From Antedon bifida (Eukaryota > Echinodermata > Crinoidea > Comatulida > Antedonidae), in NCBI GenBank assembly GCA_963402885.1, contig OY727094.1, forward strand, positions 8,806,501-8,870,500: a DNA stretch of 64,000 nucleotides, read 5' to 3'. The position numbers and the translations under genes were made by a program. Shown in pieces: positions 13,824-42,371 of this stretch. The stretch's first letter is position 1; every line of letters begins with the position of its first letter. The notes below the pieces were generated by a model. It searched no databases. It was not told where the DNA came from and saw only the letters and a list, made by a program, of their open reading frames with translations.

Positions 13824-16642
13824 ATATTACGGGTGGGTCATACATCCAATGGAGTTGACAGTTTCATCATATTCATTCAACTAGAGTCATCAGATCATAC
13901 ACTATTATTTTATCCCCCCTAGTGGATTAATTTATCCTGAGTGGAATTTGTGTATTTAATCATAATTTGAAACAGTATCTATAGTATGAAGGTCTTCTAG
14001 GGTCAATTTAACCCACCAAATTATTTTCTCCATGATAATGAACTACACACCATTGCCTAACTTGGGAGTTAATAGAGGCCTCCAATTAAAGTGCTTTAGG
14101 GTGGTCTAGAGTTTTAAATATTGGGGTTACAGCAATCAGACCTCTCCCATGATACATTACCCTACGAAAGAAGGTAATTTTGAATCCAATTATTTGTTCA
14201 ACAACTCACAACTGGTGCTCATAAAAATCAGGTGAATATGTTAATGAGAAAATGGGGTTTTCGATACTGTATCTAGGTACTTAATTTCCTAATTAATGTA
14301 ATTCCAAAATGACAATACTAATTGTGCAATGGCAGACTGTTGTCAGGCACACTGTCTGTTTTGGCATTTTTAGCAGGCTTCACAATTTAAATGCTACTGT
14401 GATCTTTGCTAGACTACAAAAGTCGTTCTTTCTTTTTACGTAGTGCGACCAGCGGATGTCTTGATTTTTAAACTATGACACGACACATGTGCCAAAATTG
14501 TTTTATTTTAATTAACTTGAATTATTTGGAACCTAGACTAGTAAGATTGAGTGAGAATTATCATGCAAGTAGCAGGGTTCTACTGTGTCTATAAACTTCG
14601 GTACTCAATATGGATACTTCGCATAGAGGTACTCATGACGTTAGTCTTCGTTACATATTTAACGCCATACGTACAGTAATTTGTAACGTTAAAAACCAAG
14701 GTGACACCAATGACACAACAATCATTAAGTTTCCTTTGTTGACGACACAACCGCACAGAAGTTTCGTCTTCTCTGATACATTAAATTACACCATTAAATT
14801 TTTGCAAATTCTCATTTTACAGTAGTTGCGTTTGTTAATCTATGGTTATATAATCAAGTTTTAAAAATGTATATTATAGTTATTTTAATATCTTAATTAT
14901 GTTGTTGTAAGTTCAACATTTCCTACCTTAAGGCTGCTAGTGTTCATGTTTTATACCAAAATAAATAAATAAAAATTGGTTACACATTTTAAATGCTAGA
15001 TTCAAAACGTAGCCAATACGGCTAATTCAGAGACATGAATTTGTACCCCCACGTACATAACACGCCGCCGTGTGCATAACTCTGTTACAAGGTGAGTCTG
15101 AACATACTCTCAATGACCCAATAATTCTACTATCATAATGATACAGCAGGGGTAGCACAGGTATAAGGCAAAGTTGAATATGTCATGACTTAAGATTAAT
15201 ATACCTTATAGAGGTATTAATATGATGATATATGATCACCTGGTAGTTACCACCATGCAAATACCACCTGTGTCTCCCTAAACACCTGGCATACATCATC
15301 AACCATTTATATATCCATATTTTTCTGGGTAGAACAAAACTATATTATACCATGGAGTTAAGATTATACCCATATAGTTTGTTTTGAAGATCTCAAACTA
15401 TACAATTATACCCAAACCTTTTCACTCCAGCCTGTGTACAAAAAAATAATGGCCTGTTGTTCAAAACGTAATGGTCTATGGTCCGACATAAAGGTGGTCA
15501 GTAATGATACATAATGCATGTGTGTAGTCATTGAATGGGAAGCTTATTTCATGAGTTGAAAGAATATCTTTAAACATATTAAATATTCTTTCCATTCAAC
15601 GCGGCTAAAAACATTCAGTATTTGTTTTACACACACAGTGTTCTAAAGTAAACTTTTCATTTATTCATTTTTTTTTCATTCATTTACTTTCTTTAATTAA
15701 TCCACTGCTTAGGCATCATGAATCGAATGTTGAAGCCTAGAAGGAAATTGATGTCAATAAAAAAACGTAGTGCTCATGGCTAAGAATTTAAGTACTGCCA
15801 ACAGAAAAACAAAAAAGACTGGACATTTGGGCTCGACACAAGTCCGATTTTAGGGTAGTCAACTATTCTTTAAAAGATTTAAGCTATGTAAAATAGATCA
15901 TTCATTTCTGTGCCCAGATGAGCATGTTTATTATAGTAATATTCTTAAAGCCTGTTTTCCATTAGCGAATATATTCGTGCAAATCGAACATTCATGCGCA
16001 TTTTCCAATTTTTGCACTTGAAACACAAATAAAAATGTAAAATCATAAATACCCATATTTTACGTTATCATACCCACACTTTTGAATATAATTTTTTCGC
16101 CAAATTTTTAAATATGTGAAATACAATACAAAAAGAATACGCAGACATAACATAAAAATAATTCAATTAGAAATTGTTATTCATAAACATGAAAAACAAT
16201 TTTAAAACAGTCATAAAAAACAGATGTAAACTAATTTTTTAAAATGGTTCTCCTGTTTAAGATCTGTGATATTCATTCAGTTAATATGCTGAAAAGTATT
16301 TAAGTTAATCTGAAATAATAATTCTGATTAAATTGAAATCAAACATTAAAGCTGTTTATCTTGAAATTATAATACCTGATGCTAGTAATCCTAAACGATT
16401 TATCCTAATAGAGAGAGATTTAAAAGTGTTGAGAATAGCAGATTTGGAATTTTGAGAGAGAGAGAGCGAGCTATGTATACTTGTTTGTTTAACTTGTCTT
16501 GTCTTGAAACCATCCTCTCTGTTAACGACATCGCAACGTCATTGACGAATTTCAGTCGACGTGCATTTTGTGACAGAGCAGCAATTATGCTTTTAATATT
16601 TTTATTACTTATTAATTGTAATTACATTTAAATAAAAAACAT

Positions 16643-16765
16643 TCTCACTCCTGAGGACGATCAAAGCATATTGATCGAAACGTCGAGAAACTCAACAGTT
16701 CTTATACTAATATACGTGGTGTACCGCAAACTTTATATCAACATTTGATTTCGCCATGCAAACCT
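16643..16765 (+). repeat. Dispersed repeat D (CTGAGGA...GAAACGTC core)
   Basis: ATTCTCACTCCTGAGGACGA, then an inverted pair around GATCAA/TTGATC, then CGAAACGTCGAG and GTACCGCAAACTTTATAT. Other copies are at 40262-40380 and, as an inverted pair, 59150-59372. Confidence 0.75.
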
Positions 16766-16835
16766 TCAAATAATATACATTTAAATAGATTAATAAATTG
16801 GGTTTAACCAGACCTGTATGTTCAAGGCCATAGTA

Positions 16836-16848
16836 GGGGGGGGGGGGG
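16836..16848 (+). repeat. Poly(G) run of 13
   Basis: Uninterrupted run followed by TGG. Confidence 0.9.
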
Positions 16849-17427
16849 TGGATAGGAGCCGAACCTCTAGCTTGAAATGACACTCCTGCGTGCCAGCAAA
16901 CAAAAAATGATCATAGTCTACTTTTTCCGCTGGTGGTAAATACGCAACTATGGGATAACATTTGTTTGCGTTCAATGCAAACATCAGGGGAAATAAATGC
17001 AAAAATATTAATATTATTATATCCTTAACTTGTGTTGAAAACCCTTTTGTTCATTTGCATTCAACATCGTTTTCATGTTGATTATTGAATTCATTTATTT
17101 AATATATGAGCAATATTTCCATTTCTCATTTTATTAGATTTTTATAAGAACAATGTGCGGAGTCAGAGATGGTTTTTGTTTAGGGGTTTGCTGTGGAGTA
17201 AGGAGCGTTCGCTGTAAAACGGTGTATGCTTGAATCACAAGCCCTTCCCCTGATGCAAATATAATAAAAGTTAGGAAAAGTTAATTGGGATTGCATTCAG
17301 ATTCAGTCCAAACAGTCTCTTCAAAACTGTGAGGGCAGCATATAACATTGTGTAAAGATCACAAGAAAAATACAGATTAATTCTAAAAGTTATAACAATG
17401 GTAACTTTTGCCTAAGACTAATTCAAT

Positions 17428-17722
17428 AATAATATCCTGGATTTATATAGCGCCTAATGTTGTGAAACCTCTAAAGCGCTGAACATTATTACCCCAGTCA
17501 TTGTTTTGGATCAAACACGTATGGAAACATACTCCCATAATGCAGCTAGTAATCAGCGCAAAGTTGTGTCTTGATCTAACCAGGTTTCCATTTATACACC
17601 TGAGTGGAGAGAGGTAAGTAAAGTATCTTGACTAAGGATACATGCAATGCGGCGAGAGTTGGATTCGAACCTCGATCTCACGATCAGTAGTCGACGTCCA
17701 CCACAATGCGCCACACGCCCTT
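17428..17722 (-). mobile_element. tRNA-derived SINE (second family)
   Basis: Minus-strand element. The tRNA-like head has an A box (GTGGCGCATTGTGG) and a B box (GAGGTTCGAATCC). A body shared with 35002-35240 follows (ATCTTGACTAA... CCCAGTCATTG complement). The 3' end has the AGCGCT...GGCGCTATATAAATCC motif common in invertebrate SINEs. Confidence 0.85.
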
Positions 17723-18277
17723 ACTTAATTGCATCAGCCGGGAATTGAACACGGGGAGTATGGAATGGAAAAAACACATTTTTAGTTTTGTTTGCATGGA
17801 GTATGTACACCTGTATGTTATTAGAAGTACAGTACCATAACACTATTTATAAATTCCAATGTGTTTACCTAGCTAACTTCTAAAACCTGCTACTGAATTC
17901 AAATTCCAAACTGATTACCTGGTTAAGATCATACATGGAAATCTGTGATGCATCAGTAGATAACAGTATAGACCATAAATCATGTAAGCAGGCAAGTTAC
18001 ATACATGTGAAGCGTGACAACGCATTTAAAAAGCCTATATAAATCTGTCTCACCAGCCACTCACAATTCAGCCACAGAGAATTTAACAAATTATTTTCTT
18101 CTAATTGGTGATTTTATGGGTTGTATTTTGTCTTGGCCATGAAGTATAGGAATGTTTTATTCTTCCAGTGATACTCAGTGGCAATTATTCTGGGAAAAAT
18201 TATAGTTATTTATAAATGTTAAGCACAATGGCTTTTGGTACATTATTTACACAATTTCATTATTTACAACATTGTTT

Positions 18278-18440
18278 CTACTCAGTAGAACTCCTATTAA
18301 TAAAGGGGACACGTCTGGGACCCAACAAAGTGTCCCCTGAATAAGGGTTGGCCGTAGTGTTGAAACATGCAATATATTCTCTGGTTCGTTTCATGGGAAC
18401 GTGACACATTAATATAGGGCGTTCAGGTGAAAAATGTATT
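18278..18440. repeat. Dispersed repeat E (AGTGTCCCCTGAATAAGGG type)
   Basis: TAGAACTCCTATTAATAAAG, then GGGACCCAACAAAGTGTCCC, then CTGAATAAGGGTTGGC. Related copies are at 37262-37345, 43297-43475 and 63918-64000. The minisatellite at 26227 is built from the same sequence. Confidence 0.7.
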
Positions 18441-21400
18441 GACCCCCCTCTATGTACTTTGAAATGGTACGTTCGCCTTGTATAATAAGTAGAATTAAAA
18501 GACAATGACAATGCTTTTTAAATATTTTTAATCGGACAAGGCGTTCAAAATACATTAAAAACAATACAACAAAACAGATAGGAAGTCAAATAGTGTCCCA
18601 AAGAAAGAGTTCTATGTACAGTATATCATTTTACTCTTCCTTGGTATTATACTATCGTGATTACAGTACTGTAGGTTCCCAAGTAAGTATCTTTTGTTTG
18701 TTTTTCTTTTTAGTTATTGTCCTATATTTCTGTATTATTTAAGATCAAGCATATTGAAAAAAAATAAATACTGTAAAATAAGTACGTCAGCACACATATT
18801 GCTAAATCATTATTTATTTCTGCATGCATCAATGGAAGAATAAAATGACGTCCTGTTTAATAATTCCAAATTTTTATTTGTCTACAGGACTACATGATAA
18901 AGGTCTATTGTTTGTGGATGTGCTGGCTATTCTTATTTAAAGTACTTTAAAGTACTGTAGTGTAATGATGTTTAGTTATTGATAAATTATCAAATTGGAT
19001 ACTTGTTTTAACCATCGCATAGTAATTGCTTATCACGTCCTTCCCACAAGCTGTGAGCCCTGTTTTATTTCTAATTACACGCCCCAACGGCTGTCTTAAC
19101 TCCTGGTCTTGAAGTCTGTTCCTTAGCTAAAACATGGAGTAATGACGCTTTAATAGTAGGTGGTGCATCAATTAGTGGAATAGTATGAGGTCTTTTCACT
19201 TTTTTTAAGAATCCTGGTTGATATGTTCCAGGAATCAAAAACATTTGCAAGGCAGTCTCGTGGATAAATAAGCACCGAATAAAGGTTTTAAACAATGCTA
19301 GCACGTGGGTACAGCACGTAAGGGTCACTAAACTTTCTTTTAAGTCTACACAATTAGCAGGGGATGTCTGACTATGGCGTCTAAAGTTTCGTGGGATGTT
19401 TTCTAGTTGAATGGGGTCTTAAACCAAACATAAATGACTTCTGTTTTGTGTTTTAATAAACTGGTATAATTGACAGATTAGATTGGATAAAACGGATTAA
19501 AAGTGATTTAAGAAGCTTACCTTGGGGAAGTGGCACTATAATCAGGATTTTGTGATCCTTTTTTAGACAATACAAACTGTTCTTTTTGTTAATAATGCAA
19601 TTGCTAATTACTATTGTTAAACTTTCACTACTTTCTTTTTTAGAAAAATGTTTGTGCATAGGAATTCCCCACGGATTTTCTTAATAAAACAAATAATAGT
19701 ACAATAGATACACTGATTATGTTTGGGCTTGCCTTCCAATCCCAAGGTCCAGGGTTCAATCCTGACCTAGTGCCTGAGTTGTAACTCACGACTCTTACAA
19801 TTTCACTCCCTAAGCCTCAAATGAGACTTGGTTTATAAGCACGATAAATTATAAAATAGTTTATCCATCAATTGGCGAGTTACTCGACTGTTAGATGCGT
19901 ATTAAATAAAAACAAAAATAAATAAATTTAAACGTTGAACCATGGCTTGCCGCTCGTTATTTGGAGTCAGTTTTGTAATTGTTCTTGCTGATTTTGTTGA
20001 TATTTTTTTAATTGTTCTACTTCTCTATTTTAATAGATGTAAAATAGACACACTTGTACTGCCATGTCTTTTTAAAATAAATAATAAAAAAATGCTTAAT
20101 TGAAAAACCATTTAAAGTGTAAAGTGATATTTCTTATTAAATATAATTATTATACATTTTAGAAACATGATTTTTCTATAATAGGTAACAATAAAGCCTA
20201 TACAAATATGTAATACAACTGTGATTTGAAAAAGACAGAAAACAATGATTTGTGTTACTGTTAGTCACGAAAGCCAATGTGCAGATCGAGAGGGTGACAA
20301 ATCCTAACCTAATTTTGTTTTTATATTACAATAATATAACTAAACACACAATAATACTTCAATTCTGAATATGGTATTATTTAATACACATATTTTCATT
20401 TTTATAACTACAGTACGCTCCCAGCCCCTATGTGAAATTTTTGAGTCTGCTACTGTATGTTTGTAAACGGAGCGTAACTTGGGCACTTTTCTTGGCCGCT
20501 GTAGTTCAATTGAGGTTAAAAATAGTTATTAAAACATAAACCTGTTGTGTTAGCATTATCTAGTGAAAGTGAGAGTGGAGATGGCAGGGGCCTAGCTTGA
20601 TACATTGCAACGGATACTGAAGCCACTTTCTGGTTCCTATCTTATTCCCTGCTGTTGAATTACGATTAATTACATCTTAACTTGTAATAAGCACGGGGCT
20701 GGCCTATGCCATAGGCTTCCTCATTCTCATCTGGTTATTAAACTTTGGGTTAATCTCCTCCGTTTATTATCTTCAATTACGGCGTTCTTAGATCAGCGCA
20801 GGATGACGGTATCAATTACAAACGGCAATTGCCTGAAAGGCGCCCCCTACTGCTCTCCCATAACAACTGGCTTGGCCTTTTTCGGCATTTGCACCTAAAA
20901 GTAAACTGCTACAAATTGTAACAATTTAACACATGATTATATTATCACTTTGAAGGCCGCCTCCGCACGTCGAGCCGCGGTCATGCCGTCTCTTGGCAAA
21001 TAATCTAACGACATACCACTGAGTGCGCTCACTCTATACGCGTTGTTCAAAATTAGCCTGAGTGACGAGAACCGCCACCTCAAAGAATATTCTACTTCAT
21101 TATCACGTTTGTCGCAGTCCTACGTTTATCTATGTACATTTTCCTAACACGCTCCCGCATGGGGTCTGGATGAGAGGTTGCTATTAAGGTATTGTTTACA
21201 GAGGGAGACAGGTGAAAAGGTAGGCAACGACAAATTGCTGGATTTTGCTACCTAAAAATTAAACAGTGGGAGATGGAACAATTGGTTAATAAGCCAATCT
21301 TTGTCAACAAGACAATTTTTGTTCTTTGCAATAAAAGATGATATATTTTTGCCTGTATTTTACATTCCGTTGGTGAGAATATACAACAACTAAATTCCAT

Positions 21401-22231
21401 TCAATTTAGCTTAGAAGTAATTCAAACCATGTAAAGTTGATTTAATTTAACTTTTATCAGTTTTAGAAAATAAGTGTGTCAACGTAAAAGACGTTCACCT
21501 TTCAATTTAAAAAAAAACAGTGCGAACAATGATTTTTTTTTTAGAACATTGAAAATTGTTAAACACATAGACAAAACATACATAATATATAGGCCTATAT
21601 ATTCAATAAGAAATAATGTTTTTCAATACATATTTTTCAAAACACATTATATTCTGTTTTAAAAGAACCATTAGGCTGGCAGGGTTCTCTGGGGATATAA
21701 AAATTGTAAACTGCTCGAACTTAAAATGATATATTGTACTCCAAAAACATGAAAAATAAAGATGAATAAAATAAAACTTTGCATAAGCCAACTAAGCGTA
21801 GGTTACAGTATATTCAAACATTGTCTGTCAATGGACTTTCAGTTGATTTTTTTTTAAATTACGTTTCTATCATGTAACTATTATGTGATATTATGAATGA
21901 CCAATAATGCATTTATTTGCCATATTTAAAAATTAATGTGATTTAACATTTTGCTATTACCTAATCTCAATTTAAATATATCGTACTTATACATACACAG
22001 AAATATTGTTTTGATTAATAAATAAAATATACAGTATGAGAAATCATATCCACATCTCAAGACATTGTAGTGATACAGTCAGATAACATGACATGCACAT
22101 GCTGTGAAGTCTATGCTGGGGCGTACTTATTGGGCACGTCTTCATGATGTCAAGGGTTCTCACACTAATACAAATTGTAGGTTTTTTCACAAGTGTATAG
22201 TAAAGTATCTTTGGCTAAATTCAATTAAAGG
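18441..22231. other. No supported gene
   Basis: An 85-codon frame at 19071-19328 (minus) and a 68-codon frame at 19453-19659 (minus) have no recognised similarity. A somewhat GC-richer stretch at 20840-21180 has CpG dinucleotides but no gene that I can identify. Confidence 0.5.
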
Positions 22232-22695
22232 CCGTGTTTCTGCAGCCAAAAATTAACCGATAAAAAATTAACAGATAAACTGCCTGTGGAAACAGAGTTT
22301 AACTGATTCCACTCGAGAAAACTTAAATGATAATTATCTCATTTAAATCAGATAATTATCAGATAAATGCGATAATTTTTAACCTTTGAAGGACAATTTG
22401 TTGCGATGTGATTGGGTCTCTGGTTGTTTGGTAATGACTGATCATGCGCACTTTATTGGTTAAATAATAACAGATAAACTGCCTGTGGAAACAGGGTTTA
22501 ACTGATTCCACTCTAGAAAATTTAAATGATAATTATCTCATTTAAATCAGATAATTATCGGATAAATGCCATCATTTTTAACTTTTGAAGGACAATTTGT
22601 TGCAATGTGATTGGGTCTCTGGTTGTTTGGTAATGATTGATCATGTGCACCTTATTGATTAAAAAATAAACGATTTTGTTTTGGCTGCGGAAATA
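22232..22695. mobile_element. MITE-like element with internal tandem duplication
   Basis: Outer ends CGTGTTTCTGCAGCCAAAAA and the complement of CGTATTTCCGCAGCCAAAAC are inverted. The interior is a direct duplication of about 205 bases (about 22262-22466 and 22467-22671), each containing AACTGCCTGTGGAAACAG and GATAATTATC palindromes. The two halves differ at several positions. Confidence 0.75.
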
Positions 22696-23655
22696 CGAAT
22701 ACAAATTTTTAATTAACTTAAGATGTTATTTAATGATACAGATAAACTTTATTCCATCCTTGACAGGAAATTTACAAAATGAATGAATCTATATTTGAGG
22801 AAAAAGATAGCAATCTATATTTGAGGAATTCTTTTAGATCATTGGCCTTTTAATAGGTTTGTCATTATGGTGGTCTGTCAATAGAGGTTTTTCATGGCAA
22901 GGGTCTTTGAATAGGGTCATTTGATGAGGAATTGAAGAATATATTTTTTTAAATGAACAATTTTATAATACTCGTTGAGTTTGCCTAGTCAGCATAAATT
23001 TTGGGTACAAAAAAGAATTAATTTGATAATTCTTTCTCTATTCTCAGAATTAAAGTGTAGAAATTATTGTGACTGCAACCACGAGGGATGTGTATACATC
23101 AATCAATAATAATTAAAGAGTATATGATTCTACAGGTACATAGAGATATTATAATGATGTCTCTATGTTTAACACAATGAGAATTGCATGAAAATGTAGC
23201 CAAGATAAGCTACAATAAAATGTGAATATTATAGCGCCCTCTATTTAATATATTGTTGACAACTTTAGGCAATAATGTTTTATTCAATTTTAATGTTTTT
23301 CAATTTCTTTTCGATTATTTTGGTAAACTCATCACTGTTCAATTATGTATGTATTGTACTTTGTTTTGCAAAATCTTTATAATTACTTCTTTTTGATGAA
23401 ATAAATGAAATAAAATAAGTGATATTTAAGTTGCCTATTCTCCTTTGAAAAATGGCATTTTGGTATGAAAAACTTATTTTGCAGCAATTATATTATTTTA
23501 AATGTTAATCTGTAGTATATAGCAAACCCAAATTAAAAAGAAATTAATATTTATGTCAAACAAATTCAAACATTTTTCCAACATTAAGAGAATTGCATGA
23601 AAAAAAGTGTTTTAATTACAAAGCAATAAATTAAAAAGAAATGATTTCAACTTAC
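22696..23655. other. Expected site of the OPA1 last exon; not resolved
   Basis: The exon at 23656-23766 ends in phase 1 with donor GTAAGT, so about 20 more codons should follow. The only suggestive piece is 23285-23338 on the minus strand, reading DEFTKIIEKKLKNIKIE then stop. It resembles a coiled C-terminus, but its phase does not fit the canonical donor. It would fit a second GT three bases further on. Low confidence. Confidence 0.3.
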
Positions 23656-39801
<16,146 letters not shown>

Positions 39802-39929
39802 CTTTAAAAACAAATCAAACAAAAAAATTAAATCAATAGATCACAGACATTATAAGTAATATAAAAATTGGTGTGCTGGGCGGATGTGGTGAGGAGACAC
39901 CCATCTTTATTTTCTTCCACCTGGCTCAC

Positions 39930-40070
39930 TATCAAACTTTATGTGACAAAAAATGGGATGTGCCCATATACAGTACTGTATGGACACAGTGATGTTATAT
40001 TACTACCATATTTGGGCATATACTAACATATTTGGGCATATACTAACATATTTGGGCATATACCAATCAC
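39930..40070. mobile_element. MITE family A, truncated, with internal triplication
   Basis: Left end CACTATCAAACTTTATGTGAC is present. The interior motif CATATTTGGGCATATACTAA is repeated about three times and the right end is missing. Confidence 0.8.
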
Positions 40071-40261
40071 TGACAGAGATTAAGGTCTTCGCAGCCTAAT
40101 TTCTTAGCACCATCACAAGAAACTTTTTAAATACACACACAGATTTTATTAAAGTTTTTGACACAGAGACTTCTGGACTAGGTAGGCCTACAGTATATTA
40201 CTGATTTAATATTGTTTGAAGGTTTGCATGGCAAAATCAAATGTTGATATAAAGGAGGAGT

Positions 40262-40376
40262 GAGAATGTGTGAGAATGAACATTCTCACTCCTGAGGACA
40301 ATCAAAGTATTGAACGAAACGTTGAGAAATTCAACAGTTCTTTTCAGTAATGTTTCGCAAACTCAACATTTGATTT
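40262..40376 (+). repeat. Dispersed repeat D, copy 2
   Basis: Matches copy 1 from ATTCTCACTCCTGAGGACAA to CGCAAACTCAACATTTGATT, directly abutting a MITE family B element at 40377. Confidence 0.7.
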
Positions 40377-40730
40377 AAAGATGTATTGTCCCCCTGAAAA
40401 AATAATTCTTAACAAAATTTTTTTGAATATTCCATTTTAATGTAACATAATAGTTATTCACTTTGACTAAAAATTTGATTGAAAGAAAATGTATTTACAT
40501 GAAAAAATGTAATTTAAAGCAAAAAATGGTCAAATTGGCTGCCAGCCAATGGATTTTTGCTGAATTTAATTATTTATTTTGTCATTTTACAAGTGAAAAC
40601 ATTTTTTTTTTTTCGTTTTTTTTTCTATGGAAGTGATTAACTTTATTACAACTACAAAATAACATATTCAAAGTCTGATTTAATTCATCTTCATTTTTCA
40701 TGTTTTTGGGGGACAATACATCTTTAATAT
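40377..40730. mobile_element. MITE family B, full copy (shorter variant)
   Basis: Ends AAAGATGTATTGTCCCCCTG and GGGGGACAATACATCTTTA. The interior differs from 38776-39332 and is closer to the fragments at 1658-1893 and 46255-46466. Confidence 0.85.
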
Positions 40731-41689
40731 TCATAACAAAATTATTGTTTGCTTTGGAAATATTGAAATATAAAAATAAAGCATCATGTCAAAAAAGATG
40801 TTGTTTGGTTCTTCAAAAAAATATAGGGCATAGCCTATGTATAGTTAAATTACATTGATACAAGGTAAAATATTACCACCTACAGTACTAGCTAGGCTAC
40901 TCTATCTAGGCCTATTAGATAGACCGTACATCCTGGCCGGTTGTGTTCTCACAATCACCACAGTGACCCAACCAAGAACAGCTAGCCTAACCTAGCATCA
41001 TCAGGAAAAGAGTGGGGCGGGGTCAAACAAAGTATTGTATTTACAACGAAATAAATGAAATTTAAAGATCATACCCAAACTTTCCATTTACTAGTCTATT
41101 CATTATTGTGTATATCTGTTTATTACGCAAGCTTTCCAACATAAAGGTAGTTTTTCATTATTTTAACGCAACATTAGCAAAGTATTCATCACCATCCTGT
41201 CGTCGGAAGCCGCCTCCAACAAAAAGTGCTACAGTACTAAAAATCATGACACGCCATATGTGTCTTCAATGTCGATATTGTTTTACTGTCATCGTACAGC
41301 AAAAAATATACAATCGGTAATAAAAATTACTTTAAACAATTATTTAATGTGGGAATAAATATGGCAATGTGTATGATGTCATTAAACCATTTTAGTTTTA
41401 AAAAAACTATTAAAACTAGGCCAAAGCCAAACTGAGTTGAACTTCAAATTCTGGGGCGTTCCATATTCAATAATTGAGGTCTGAGTGAGGGCGTTTATTA
41501 AACAACAAACCCAAAAAGTTATCTGAAATTATTTGGTGTGTATTTCTTTGAGTTATTAATTATAACTCATTACATAATCGTTAAATTTTGGTGTAAAAGT
41601 TGTGTGTGTAATCTGGGATAACTCAAACATTTCAGGTCCTAGCTATATACTATTATAATACTAGCCAGATAATAAAACGTGTAGGCTAG

Positions 41690-42367
41690 GCCTAGGCTAG
41701 ACTTAGAGTAAGAAACACATCTTCGATCGTCTGCAGGCAGTCAGTTCCAGCAGCGTGTGCTATTTTGCCTCGAGTCGTTTCGCCCCAGCCCCAACGTATG
41801 AAAGACTGGGACTTGATACATTTATTTGCATCTCATGAAAAATACATACTAACTAAGATTATAAATATTTATATACAATTAATTAATATTTAAAAAAATA
41901 GAAAGCAAGTAAACTCTATCCAATAACATCTAAGACTCTAAGTAAGTAAGAGAAGAGAGTGACATGCAAATCTCAATCAAATAAGATAGATATTGAAGTT
42001 GCATTCGTTAGATTTTTTAAAGGTTTCACCAAACCAGCATGGATAAAGAAAAGGGAAATCAACAATGAAAATGCTCAGTTCTTTGTTTTTTAATCCTGTA
42101 TTTTGTGTTGTTATGTCCTATATTGTTGTGTACATAATAATTCCTTGTAAATCGGCCTACATGCACCTACATTCAAGAAGTGTGCTACTGTTTCAAAAGG
42201 GTAGCTTCCAAATATATTATTATATTAATATAGATAGAGTTACATTTTTAAAATGTTAGTAATAGTTCAGTGATAAATGTTGATAAAAAATAAAGTTTTT
42301 GAAACTGTTTATTTATTTGCATGCTTCAAATTTTACTAACATACATATTTAAACTTATTATTTGCAG
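41690..42367. promoter_or_regulatory. Probable GTF2H2 promoter and 5' noncoding exon, between head-to-head genes
   Basis: Lies between OPA1 exon 2 (ends 39801, minus) and the GTF2H2 start at 42372 (plus). A CpG-bearing patch at about 41715-41800 stands out from A+T-rich surroundings. The splice acceptor at 42367 requires a noncoding GTF2H2 exon upstream, most likely here. OPA1 exon 1 should also lie between 39.8 and about 42 kb, but I could not identify it. Confidence 0.35.
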
Positions 42368-42371
42368 AAAA

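Larger units (their letters stand above)
9906..16642. other. No gene seen apart from the repeats listed
   Basis: A+T-rich. I looked for conserved peptide words and splice borders and found none. It contains simple runs such as (CA)n near 12031. Confidence 0.55.

Noticed and set aside
19071-19328. 85-codon frame on the minus strand
   Set aside because: No recognisable domain, no convincing splice borders and ordinary noncoding composition.
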